Shown: in pieces, positions 35,009 through 42,972 of the stretch
Layout: each line of letters opens with the position of its first letter
How positions within the stretch are numbered: position 1 is the first letter of the stretch
Assembly (NCBI RefSeq): GCF_900163625.1
Contig: NZ_FUIE01000020.1
Span: forward strand, 124,001-188,000
Direction: 5' to 3'
Length of the DNA: 64,000 bases
Source of the DNA: Brevundimonas diminuta 3F5N
Lineage (GTDB): Bacteria; Pseudomonadota; Alphaproteobacteria; Caulobacterales; Caulobacteraceae
Position numbers and translations under genes: made by a program
Notes under the pieces: model-generated
Databases searched by the model: none
What the model was told of the DNA's origin: nothing
Seen by the model: the letters and a program-made list of their open reading frames with translations, nothing else

Positions 35009-36819
35009 GGCTGCCGCTCCGTGATCAGCACATAGTCGCCGGTCGAGTTGGAGCCGAAGCTACGCGCGCGCAGCACATAGGAACCATCGCGCGGCGCCGT
35101 CCAGTTCAGACGGGCATGGGTGTCGGACAGGCTGTCATCGTCCTCTTCCAGCTTGAAGTAGTCGCCGTCCTTCTCCTCGCCGACCTCGACCACGGCGTCG
35201 AAGCTGCTGGCGATCAGGGTGAAGCGCAGCTTCTCATCCGCCTTGGCCTTGAAGTGATAGGCGTCGTAGTAGACGCCGTCATCGGTGAGGCTGGCCCGCT
35301 CACTCAGCCGCCCGCGCACGGTCGAGCCGATCAGCAGGCTGCCGGGCGAAGGTTCGTCGCCCAGATCCTGGAGCTCCAGCGCATACAGGCCCTTGGCGTC
35401 GCGCGACCACGAGCGCGCGCGCAGCACATATTCGCCCGTTTCCGGCAGAGTGAAGATCAGACGCGCGTCCGTTCCCTGGCCCAGACCGTCGTCGTCGCTG
35501 GCGATCTCGTTGAATTCCTCTTCGTTTTCGCTCAGCTGCAGATAGGCGTCGAAGTCGCCGGACCGCATGACGGCCTGGATGCGCTGCCCTTCGGTCCCGC
35601 TGAAGACGAAGGCGTCATACAGGCGACCGTCATCATCGGTGGCGTCGCTGTTTTTCAGTTCGCCCTCGACCGTCTGCCCGAAGGCGATGGCGGACGGCGG
35701 CGGCGGCGGGGCGATCTCCTCGATCTTCAGCGTGTAAGGCCCCTCGCCGCTGGAGAAGGCCCTCGCCTCGATCAGATAATCACCGTCCTCGGCCAGGGTG
35801 TGGGTCAGGCGTGCATTCAGATCGCCGGCGCTGTCGTCGTCGGTCGCCAGGCTGTTGTGGTTGGCGTCGAACAGTTCGAGGTAGGTGTCGAAACCGTCCG
35901 CCTCCATGGTGATCGCCACGCGCTGTCCGGCGCGGCCGCTGAAGCGATACAGGTCGGCCGGAGCGCCGGAATCGCTGGTCGCGCTGTCCGAGTTCAGGCG
36001 GCCCCGCGTCTCCTCGCCGACCGTCACCGACGTCGCCGTCGGCGCGGGCGGCCCCTGCTCCAGCGACAGGCGATAGTCGCCTTCGGCCGAGCCGTTATAG
36101 GAGGTGGCGCGGATCAGATATTCCCCCGCCTGCGGCGCCGTGAACACCAGGCGCGCGTTCAGGCTGGAGCCGCCGTCGTCGTTCTCGGCCATCTGCACGA
36201 AGGCGCCGTTCACGATGCGGCCGACACGCAGGAAGCTGTCGAAGTCGTCGGACTCCAGATCGATCTTCACCCGCTCGCCCGCCGACGCGCGGAAGGCGTA
36301 GGCGTCATAACGCTTGCCGTCGTCATCCTCGGCGCTGCTGGAGCCCAGGCTGCCCGTCTCATCGCGACCGATGGCGATGCGGCCCGGCCGCGGCATCCGC
36401 GGCGCGGCGCGCTCCTTCAGCGACAGCTGATAGTCGCCGGTCTCCATGCCCGAGAAGGTGCGGGCGCGCACGATGTAGACCCCGGCCTCGGGCGCCGTGA
36501 ACCGCAGACGCGCGTTCAGATCGCCCGCGCTGTCGTCATCGCTGGCCAGCGATTGCCGCAGGGAGCCTTCGGCGTAGACTTCCAGATAGGTGTCGAAATC
36601 GTCCGACGTCATCTCGGCTTCCAGCCGCTGACCGGCGCGCAGGTTCACGCGATAGTCGTCATAGCGATAGCCGTCGCTCCCGCGCGTGCGGGCGTCGCCG
36701 TCTTCCAGCCGACCGCGGATGTCATCCCCCAGCCGGGCGTCGGTCGCCGATTGGGCCCAGGCGGCGCCGGTGGACAGAAGAGCGACAGCACTGACCGCCG
36801 CGAACAGGGAATAACGCAT
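35005..36819 (-). CDS. Secreted protein of five tandem PPC-like domains
   Basis: A 604-residue exported protein with a signal peptide (residues 1-23, STGAAWAQ). The mature chain is five repeats of about 110-120 residues (roughly 28-135, 145-255, 263-368, 375-487 and 495-600). Each repeat includes a G-x-L start, a YDAY/YRF strand, a GQR-x2 turn, an FD-x-Y/F-L strand, the acidic turn ASDDDSAGDLNARL or a variant, a FTAP-x-x-G-x-Y strand and an RA-x-S/T-F segment. The acidic turns could bind calcium. No enzyme domain is attached. It opens the unit that continues into fni through a CTGA overlap. The likely role is adhesion, matrix or surface binding, but this is inferred from domain type only. Confidence 0.9.
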   Translation of the reverse strand: MRYSLFAAVSAVALLSTGAAWAQSATDARLGDDIRGRLEDGDARTRGSDGYRYDDYRVNLRAGQRLEAEMTSDDFDTYLEVYAEGSLRQSLASDDDSAGDLNARLRFTAPEAGVYIVRARTFSGMETGDYQLSLKERAAPRMPRPGRIAIGRDETGSLGSSSAEDDDGKRYDAYAFRASAGERVKIDLESDDFDSFLRVGRIVNGAFVQMAENDDGGSSLNARLVFTAPQAGEYLIRATSYNGSAEGDYRLSLEQGPPAPTATSVTVGEETRGRLNSDSATSDSGAPADLYRFSGRAGQRVAITMEADGFDTYLELFDANHNSLATDDDSAGDLNARLTHTLAEDGDYLIEARAFSSGEGPYTLKIEEIAPPPPPSAIAFGQTVEGELKNSDATDDDGRLYDAFVFSGTEGQRIQAVMRSGDFDAYLQLSENEEEFNEIASDDDGLGQGTDARLIFTLPETGEYVLRARSWSRDAKGLYALELQDLGDEPSPGSLLIGSTVRGRLSERASLTDDGVYYDAYHFKAKADEKLRFTLIASSFDAVVEVGEEKDGDYFKLEEDDDSLSDTHARLNWTAPRDGSYVLRARSFGSNSTGDYVLITERQP

Positions 36820-36912
36820 AAAAACCTCTTTGCTGGCGTCATCATAGACGCCGAACCGCAGCGCCTGTAAATCGCGGCAACGCTTTCCAGTTCCCGGCAG
36901 ATGGAGCCAATT

Positions 36913-37836
36913 ATGGCTGTCGAACCCGCTCGCGCCTCGCTGATCGACGGCAAGGCCTTCTCACAGACCCTGGTGGAGCGCGTCGCGGCCGCCGCCGCAC
37001 GGCTGGAATCCGCCCATGGCGTCAAGCCCGGCCTGGCCGTCGTCATCGTCGGCGAAGACCCCGCCAGCCAGCTCTATGTCCGCAACAAGGGCGAGACGAC
37101 GCTGAAGGCCGGAATGCGTTCGGACACCCACCGCCTGCCGGCCGAAACCACCCAAGCCGAGCTGCTGGCCCTGATCGCGTCGCTGAACGCCGATGCGGGC
37201 ATCCACGGCATCCTCGTGCAGTTGCCCCTGCCCAAGCATATCGATTCGGCCGCCGTGCTGGACGCCATCTCGCCGGACAAGGACGTGGACGGCTTCCACG
37301 TCGTCAACGCCGGACGCCTGGCCGTCGGCCTGCCGGGCATGATCCCCTGCACACCGCTGGGCAGCCTGATGCTGCTGAAGGATCAACTCGGCGACCTGTC
37401 GGGCCTGAACGCCGTCATCGTCGGCCGCTCAAACATCGTCGGCAAGCCGATGGCGCAACTGCTGCTGGGCGAAAGCTGCACCGTCACCGTGGCCCACTCG
37501 CGCACCCGCGACCTGCCCGCCCTGTGCCGCACCGCCGACATCCTTGTGGCCGCCGTCGGCCGTCCCGAGATGATCAAGGGCGACTGGATCAAGCCGGGCG
37601 CCACCGTCATCGACGTGGGCATCAACCGCGTCCCTTCGCGTGATCCGGTCAAGGCGGCCGAGGGCAAGACCCGCGTGGTCGGCGATGTGGACTTCAACGA
37701 GGCGGTCGAAGTCGCTGGTCGCATCACCCCCGTCCCCGGCGGCGTCGGCCCCATGACCATCGCCTGCCTGCTAGCCAACACCTACACCGCCGCCTGCCGC
37801 GCGGCGGGCGTGGAGCCGGAAGACCTGAACGGCTGA
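36913..37836 (+). CDS. folD: Bifunctional methylenetetrahydrofolate dehydrogenase/cyclohydrolase
   Basis: FolD oxidises 5,10-methylene-THF with NADP+ and hydrolyses the product to 10-formyl-THF, central to one-carbon metabolism. The 307-residue protein shows the substrate loop YVRNKG with the catalytic Lys, [21 protein letters not shown], the Rossmann motif [24 protein letters not shown] and [11 protein letters not shown]. The chosen ATG has GGAG 6 bases upstream; an ATG 12 bases earlier overlaps that element. It diverges from the PPC-protein operon. No anomaly. Confidence 0.97.
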   Translation: MAVEPARASLIDGKAFSQTLVERVAAAAARLESAHGVKPGLAVVIVGEDPASQLYVRNKGETTLKAGMRSDTHRLPAETTQAELLALIASLNADAGIHGILVQLPLPKHIDSAAVLDAISPDKDVDGFHVVNAGRLAVGLPGMIPCTPLGSLMLLKDQLGDLSGLNAVIVGRSNIVGKPMAQLLLGESCTVTVAHSRTRDLPALCRTADILVAAVGRPEMIKGDWIKPGATVIDVGINRVPSRDPVKAAEGKTRVVGDVDFNEAVEVAGRITPVPGGVGPMTIACLLANTYTAACRAAGVEPEDLNG

Positions 37837-37932
37837 GATCTTCGTCAAAAATCCAGCCTTGAAGCGGAGCCTTTCGGGCCCGATAGTCTTTAGCGATCAG
37901 CGGTCATGAGGGCCGCCCGCAGGAGCTTCTTC

Positions 37933-38625
37933 ATGGCTGGATTTTCGCCTCGTATCGCGGCCGTCGCCGCTGTCGTCGTCCTGGCCCCCGCCGTGGGCGC
38001 CTGCGGCTACAACACCATTCCGACCAAGCAGGAGCGCGCCGAGGCCGCCTGGGCCGATGTCCAGAGCCAGTATCAGCGCCGCGCCGACCTGGTGCCGAAC
38101 CTGGTCGCCACCGTTCAGGGCGCAGCCATTCAGGAACGCACCACCCTGACCCAGGTGATCGAGGCCCGCGCCAAGGCCACCAGCGTCAACATCGACGCCT
38201 CCAACCTCGATAACGCCGCCGCCTTCCAGCAGTATCAGCAAGCTCAAGGCGAGCTTTCCAGCGCCCTGTCGCGACTGCTGGTGACGGTCGAGGCCTATCC
38301 TCAGCTTCAGGCCAATCAGAACTTCCTGACCCTGCAGTCGCAACTGGAAGGTACCGAGAACCGCATTTCCGTGGCGCGCCGCGACTACAATGAGGCCGTG
38401 CGCGACTACAACACGACGCTGCGCACCTTCCCGAGCGTGATCTGGGCCAAGACCCTGCACGGCGGCTCCAAGCCCATGCAGCTGTTCACCGCCACGGCCG
38501 AGGCTCAATCCGCGCCAACGGTAAACTTCGACCTGGGCGCCCAGCCCGGCGGCGGCGCGCCCGCCCCCAGCGCCGCGCCGGGATCCACGCCGCCTGCGGC
38601 CGCGCCCGCCCCGGCGGCGCAGTAA
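37933..38625 (+). CDS. LemA family protein
   Basis: A 230-residue protein anchored by one N-terminal helix or lipobox-like segment (residues 5-26, ending AVGACGY). The LemA domain follows as long helices: YQRRADLVPNLVATVQGAA (signature RRxDLIPNLV), AFQQYQQAQGELSSALSRLLVTVEAYPQLQANQNFLTLQSQLEGTENRISVARRDYNEAVRDYN, then FPS. The C-terminal 60 residues are Pro/Ala/Gly-rich and disordered. AGGAG lies 7 bases before the chosen ATG; the in-frame ATG at 37906 is less well placed. It heads an operon with two TPM-domain genes, the usual neighbours of LemA. Biochemical role unknown in bacteria. Confidence 0.92.
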   Translation: MAGFSPRIAAVAAVVVLAPAVGACGYNTIPTKQERAEAAWADVQSQYQRRADLVPNLVATVQGAAIQERTTLTQVIEARAKATSVNIDASNLDNAAAFQQYQQAQGELSSALSRLLVTVEAYPQLQANQNFLTLQSQLEGTENRISVARRDYNEAVRDYNTTLRTFPSVIWAKTLHGGSKPMQLFTATAEAQSAPTVNFDLGAQPGGGAPAPSAAPGSTPPAAAPAPAAQ

Positions 38626-38632
38626 GCCTGCA

Positions 38633-39499
38633 ATGAACCCTTTTCCCCTCGCCCCGAGGGAAGGCGCAGCGCGGGGCCTGATCCCCGCGCTGTTGCTGGG
38701 CCTCGCGCTGTGGCTGGCCGCCCTGCCCGGCGCCGGCCTGGCCGCCGAGATCAAGTTCCCGACCCTGACCGGGCGGGTGGTCGACGACGCCCAATTGCTG
38801 ACGCCCGCACAGGAACAGGCCCTGACCGGCAAACTGGCCACGCTGGAACAGCAGACCGGGGACCAGTTGGTCGTCGTCACCCTGCCCTCGCTTCAGGACC
38901 AGGAAATCGAGGACTTCGGCTATCAGCTAGGTCGCCAATGGGGCATCGGGCAAAAGGAAAACGACGGCGGCGCCCTGCTGATCGTCGCGCCGAACGAGCG
39001 TAAGGTGCGGATCGAGGTCGGCTATGGGCTGGAGGGCGTACTGACCGACGCCTATTCCTCTCTCATCATCCGTAACGACATCCTGCCGGCCTTCCGTCAG
39101 GGCGATTACGCCGCCGGCATCATCGCTGGGACCGACTCCATCATCGCGCAACTGACCGCCGATCCGGCCGAAGCCCAGGCGCGTGCCGAAGAGGCCAAGA
39201 GCGCGGCGACAGCGACGACCAAGCCGGTTCTGCCCGCCATCGTCATCCTGGCGGTGTTCGCCTTCATCTTCTTCAGCATGGTCGGCGCGGCGGCGGGCGG
39301 CCGCAAACGGCGCGGGCGCGGCGACGGCCTGTCGCCCATCCTGATCTGGGCCGCCAGCGAGGCCCTGCGCAACCGCGACGACGATGATCGCGGCGGCTGG
39401 GGCGGCGGAGGCTGGGGCGGAGGCGGCGGATTCGGCGGCGGTGGTTTCGGCGGCGGCGGCGGCGGCTTTGGCGGCGGCGGCGCCTCGGGGGGATGGTGA
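38633..39499 (+). CDS. TPM-domain (YgcG-like) membrane protein with Gly-rich tail
   Basis: A 288-residue protein: a hydrophobic signal (residues 15-37), the TPM_phosphatase domain (about 42-165, with [62 protein letters not shown]), one transmembrane helix (about 198-218, [19 protein letters not shown]), and a Gly/Trp/Phe-rich low-complexity tail ([12 protein letters not shown] repeats). This is the standard YgcG architecture that travels with LemA. The extreme N-terminus ([14 protein letters not shown]) looks encoded by the local CCCTCGCCCCGAGGG repeat type. The stop overlaps the next ATG. Possibly involved in membrane or envelope stress; not known. Confidence 0.9.
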   Translation: MNPFPLAPREGAARGLIPALLLGLALWLAALPGAGLAAEIKFPTLTGRVVDDAQLLTPAQEQALTGKLATLEQQTGDQLVVVTLPSLQDQEIEDFGYQLGRQWGIGQKENDGGALLIVAPNERKVRIEVGYGLEGVLTDAYSSLIIRNDILPAFRQGDYAAGIIAGTDSIIAQLTADPAEAQARAEEAKSAATATTKPVLPAIVILAVFAFIFFSMVGAAAGGRKRRGRGDGLSPILIWAASEALRNRDDDDRGGWGGGGWGGGGGFGGGGFGGGGGGFGGGGASGGW

Positions 39500-40182
39500 T
39501 GCAGTTCACGAACGACGACCACGCAAGGGTGGCCCAGGCCATCGCCCAGGCCGAGGCGAACACCTCCGGCGAGATCTTCTGCGTCGTGGCGCGGCAGGTG
39601 TCCTCCTATCGTGACGTCAGCCTGGGCTGGGCGGCGGCGGCGGCGCTGCTACTGCCGCTCGGACTGATTCCGTTCGGCTTCAACGGCGACTGGCTGACCT
39701 TCGGCGGCGGGTGGGAGATCGCCCACGCCCCCGCCGCCTCAGCCGAGATCGGACGGGCGCTGGCCGCCTATGGACTGGTGCAGGCCGGCGTCTTCGTGGC
39801 CGTCTTCCTGTTGTCGCTGATCCCGGTCGTACGCAGGATTCTGACGCCCGCCGCCCTGCGCCGCACGCGCGTCCGCCGCGCGGCCATGCAGCAGTTCCTG
39901 GCTCACGGCCTGCACGTCACCGAGGCGCGCACCGGCGTTCTGATCTTCGCCGCCCTGGCCGATCATCAGGTCGAGGTGGTGGCCGACGAGGGCATCCACT
40001 CCTGCGTCAGTCCCGAGGTCTGGGCCGACGCCGTCGCCGCCCTGACCGGCGCGCTGCGGCGCGACCGCCCAGTCGAGGGCTTCGAGAAGGCGATCGCTTT
40101 GTGCGGTCAGGTTCTGGCGGAACGCTTTCCGCCCAAGCCCGCTGATGAAAACGAGATCCCCGACAAACTGGTTGTCATCTAG
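39499..40182 (+). CDS. Second TPM-domain membrane protein
   Basis: A 227-residue protein beginning with a TPM-like segment ([37 protein letters not shown]), two transmembrane helices (about 44-66 and 93-114), then the rest of the TPM fold ([37 protein letters not shown]) in the cytosol. Thus the hydrophobic pair is inserted in the domain, as in the shorter YgcG paralogues. The ATG overlapping the previous stop (TGATG) is preferred because GGGGG is 6 bases upstream; the ATG at 39493 directly abuts that element. Third gene of the lemA unit. Confidence 0.9.
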   Translation: MQFTNDDHARVAQAIAQAEANTSGEIFCVVARQVSSYRDVSLGWAAAAALLLPLGLIPFGFNGDWLTFGGGWEIAHAPAASAEIGRALAAYGLVQAGVFVAVFLLSLIPVVRRILTPAALRRTRVRRAAMQQFLAHGLHVTEARTGVLIFAALADHQVEVVADEGIHSCVSPEVWADAVAALTGALRRDRPVEGFEKAIALCGQVLAERFPPKPADENEIPDKLVVI

Positions 40183-40184
40183 TC

Positions 40185-40204
40185 CGGTTATCAGGACGGT
40201 TATC
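40185..40204 (+). repeat. Direct repeat CGGTTATC x2 upstream of the EEP gene
   Basis: CGGTTATC occurs at 40185-40192 and 40197-40204, a 12-bp period, about 60 bases before the next ATG. It may be an activator site or chance. No regulator is linked. Confidence 0.3.
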
Positions 40205-40264
40205 GGGGCCTCGCGACCGCCGCATTGAGGCGCGACAGTCGCTGCGATCGCGGGCAAGGAATCC

Positions 40265-41020
40265 ATGCCGAGACTTCTGACCTACAACGTCCATCGCTGC
40301 GTCGGCGTCGATCGCAAGCTGGACGTCAATCGCATCGCCGATGTCATCGCCGAGCATGAGCCCGACGTCGTCTGCCTGCAGGAACTGGACGTGGGCCGCG
40401 CCCGCACCGGCTGGGTCGATCAGGCCGATTCCATCGCCCAGCGCCTGGCCATGAGCGTGCAATTCCATCCCGCCATGAAGGTGGAGGCCGAGCTTTACGG
40501 CGACGCCATCCTGACTCACCACCCCGAGCGGCTGGTGCGCGCCGCCGCCCTGCCCACCCTGCCCGGCCTCAAGGGGTTGGAGCCGCGCGGCGCCCTGTGG
40601 TCGGCGGTCGATTTCGACGGAGTGGTGGTCAACATCCTGAACACCCACCTGGGCCTGGTCCCGCGCGAGCAGCGGCTTCAGGCGGCCGCCCTGATCGGTC
40701 GGGACTGGCTGGGCGATCCGATGTGCGAGGGGCCGACCATCCTGACCGGCGATTTCAACGCCACCTCCATCACCCGCCCCTATCAGGCCCTGACCCGGCG
40801 GCTGGACGACGCCCAGCGGCGGCTGGGGCTGAAGCCCTCGATCAAGACCTTCCCGTCCACCTTCCCGGCCATCCGCATCGACCACTGCTTCGTCAGCCGC
40901 GAGATCCGCGTGACCGGCGCACGCACCCCGTCATCGCCCCTGGCGCGAGCAGCCTCGGACCACTTGCCGCTCATCATCGATTTCGAGATCGATCAGCCCA
41001 AAGGTCAACCCGGCGCCTGA
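40265..41020 (+). CDS. Endonuclease/exonuclease/phosphatase family hydrolase
   Basis: A 251-residue cytosolic protein of the DNase I-like EEP fold. Metal and catalytic motifs are TYNVHRC (Asn), CLQELD (Glu), an NTHLGL His, LTGDFNAT (the DxN pair) and the terminal IDHCFVS plus SDHLPL His-Asp pairs. Such proteins cleave phosphodiesters in nucleic acids, inositides or sphingolipids; the closest general type is the YafD/ElsH-like group that often neighbours a phospholipase D gene. Here a PLD-like gene is convergent and overlaps its end by 16 bases, the common EEP-PLD pairing. No signal peptide. Confidence 0.92.
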   Translation: MPRLLTYNVHRCVGVDRKLDVNRIADVIAEHEPDVVCLQELDVGRARTGWVDQADSIAQRLAMSVQFHPAMKVEAELYGDAILTHHPERLVRAAALPTLPGLKGLEPRGALWSAVDFDGVVVNILNTHLGLVPREQRLQAAALIGRDWLGDPMCEGPTILTGDFNATSITRPYQALTRRLDDAQRRLGLKPSIKTFPSTFPAIRIDHCFVSREIRVTGARTPSSPLARAASDHLPLIIDFEIDQPKGQPGA

Positions 41021-42483
41021 CCGCCCTCTGACTTGGGTCGGGTGCGGTGCGAGCGGTTCAGCCGCTTCCACGGCCGCCAGGCGTCTGTAGAGGACACCGG
41101 ATCGCCGAACTGCCACTCGGCGAACATCCGCTCGACCCGCGTCGGCTCGGTGGCGCCCAGCGGCTTCATGCGTTCATGCCCAAAGGTCTGAATCGCCTGA
41201 CCAACCGAGCCCAGCAGGGTCTCCGCCTCAGCGAAAGCGTCGCCCGACACGCCGATGAAATGACCGAGAGAGTGACGACGGAACCGCTGAATCACCTCGC
41301 TCTGCGCTTCCGTCTCAGCCTCGACCGAAACGTCGCATTCCGTATCCAGCCCCATCGAGCGGTTGTTCAGGTTGCTGGACCCGATCCGCAACAGCTTGTC
41401 ATCGATGATAGTCATCTTGGCGTGGACGATGATCCGCTCGCCTTCGTCCGTCACGGGATAGAAGGCGGTGAAGCGGTCGTGACGATCCGCCTGCTCCAAT
41501 CGGTACAGAACCTCGGCCCGCGCTGTGTCCATCGTCATGCCGTCGAACCAGCTGGGACTGCGGCCGGTCGAAACCAGCACCACCTCCGGCCCGTCCGGCT
41601 CGTCCAGCCGCGCCGCCAGCGCCGCCGCGAGCAGAGGCGAGGTGAAGTACTGGTTCTCCATATAGATGAGCGAGCGTGCGCGCCGGATGCCCTCCAGATG
41701 CAGGGCCTCGTTCTCGCGCACCTCGGAACGGCCGCGCACCTGAGGCTCGGTGCGGGATATCCCGACCGACACCTGCGTCAACGCGGGCGTCACGCGCTCC
41801 GGCCATGAATCCGCGCATTTGGCCGTAATCGGCGCGATCACCTCGCCGGTCGCCCGCCTCCACCGCTCGCGCGCCAGTTCGCCCAGAGCCTGCGCCGCCG
41901 GGCCGTCCATCACGCACATGACCTCATGTCTGGGCGCAGGAATGACGCCGGTCGGCTCGCACCGACGCGGATCACCTGAAAAATGCTCTTCGGTGTCCCA
42001 GCGGTCCGTCGAGATATCGCCGCCGCCGCAGAAGGCGATCTGGTTGTCGATCACCACCACCTTCTGATGGTGACAGGCGCCCAGTATCCCAGGCCCGTCC
42101 AGTCGAAACTCGACGATGCGGCGCCGGAACCAGCGCTGCGCCTTGTGCGGGTAGAAGCCTTGCGAGGCGGCGATCAGCAGGGGCGAGCGCCAGATCAGCA
42201 GGCGCACGTCCAGGTCAGGCTTGTGACGCACCAGAGCCTTCAACTGATGACCGATCTCGGCGCGCCGGTCGTTCAGCGGTCCCTCCGGATCCAGACGCGT
42301 GCGCGGGTCGAACTGCCAGCCGAGAATCAGGATGGAACGCTCGGCCTTGTGCAGCGCCGACGCCAGGGCGTCGAAATAGGCATTGTTCTCCATCAGGGGG
42401 GTGAACCGATGCGCCTTTGCGGACCGCCACACTCCGGTGGCCGTCTCAAGCAGGCTGCCCTCATAGAACTGGTCTGCTCGCAT
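41005..42483 (-). CDS. Phospholipase D-like / cardiolipin synthase-type enzyme
   Basis: A 492-residue protein with two HxKxxxxD motifs: HHQKVVVIDNQIAFCGG (about residues 143-160) and HAKMTIIDDKLLRIGSSNLNNRSMG (about 355-380). Their order and spacing give one active site, as in PLD and cardiolipin synthase relatives. There is no transmembrane segment, so it fits the soluble bacterial PLD-like group rather than the membrane ClsA. The FTPLMENNAYFDALASAL start and the WQFDPRTRLDPEGPLNDRR part are typical. It probably hydrolyses or transfers phosphatidyl groups at the inner membrane. It overlaps the EEP gene tail to tail by 16 bases. Confidence 0.92.
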   Translation of the reverse strand: MRADQFYEGSLLETATGVWRSAKAHRFTPLMENNAYFDALASALHKAERSILILGWQFDPRTRLDPEGPLNDRRAEIGHQLKALVRHKPDLDVRLLIWRSPLLIAASQGFYPHKAQRWFRRRIVEFRLDGPGILGACHHQKVVVIDNQIAFCGGGDISTDRWDTEEHFSGDPRRCEPTGVIPAPRHEVMCVMDGPAAQALGELARERWRRATGEVIAPITAKCADSWPERVTPALTQVSVGISRTEPQVRGRSEVRENEALHLEGIRRARSLIYMENQYFTSPLLAAALAARLDEPDGPEVVLVSTGRSPSWFDGMTMDTARAEVLYRLEQADRHDRFTAFYPVTDEGERIIVHAKMTIIDDKLLRIGSSNLNNRSMGLDTECDVSVEAETEAQSEVIQRFRRHSLGHFIGVSGDAFAEAETLLGSVGQAIQTFGHERMKPLGATEPTRVERMFAEWQFGDPVSSTDAWRPWKRLNRSHRTRPKSEGGQAPG

Positions 42484-42647
42484 ACCCCCCGCAATGGCTG
42501 ATTCGCGTGACGGCCGGATGGCCCTCCTGATCTCACTCAGACGCCGGTGAGGCCGGATCGTTCCATTTTCGCATCAGTCCGGTCAATGGCGCCGCTTCAT
42601 CTGTTCGCCGCATTGTCGCCCGAAGATGTTTCTGGCATACTGCGATT

Positions 42648-42830
42648 ATGCAAGCTCTGATCGAGATGCTGGCCGGCCTGATCGCCCTGCTCGCCGCAGC
42701 GGCGTTGTCGCAATTCGGCGTCGATCTGAACGCCCCGCAAAAGCCGAACCGCGAAATTCAACGGGTGCAGGATTGCGGCGACAACAAGCCCGCAACCACG
42801 GTCCATGTGACCGCTCCGTCGTCCTGCTGA
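42648..42830 (+). CDS. Possible small exported or membrane protein
   Basis: A 60-residue frame with a hydrophobic N-terminus (IEMLAGLIALLAAAALSQFGV) and a polar tail with two Cys (QDCGD and the C-terminal PSSC) that could form a disulfide. The size and Cys spacing suggest a small secreted peptide or membrane-anchored protein. No clear Shine-Dalgarno is seen, and other frames overlap. It lies alone between the PLD-like gene and the TipN-like gene. Confidence 0.45.
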   Translation: MQALIEMLAGLIALLAAAALSQFGVDLNAPQKPNREIQRVQDCGDNKPATTVHVTAPSSC

Positions 42831-42972
42831 TCCACAGATCACGCTGACCCGCGTCGGCAAACGACGATCTAATCCGCGCTCGAGCCTTTTCGCCTTACGA
42901 TCCAGCCGTTAGGGTCCCTGCCTTGCGCCCTTCGCCGCCTTCGCTGGCGATCAGTGATCGAGACCGACGCCC

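Noticed and set aside
34849-36870. A 673-residue plus-strand frame with repeats
   Set aside because: Its periodicity mirrors the five PPC repeats on the opposite strand; the minus-strand protein has a signal peptide and family motifs.
39375-39495. Possible CRISPR or tandem repeat array
   Set aside because: It is the Gly-rich coding tail of a YgcG-like protein, with irregular GGCGGC units and no spacers.
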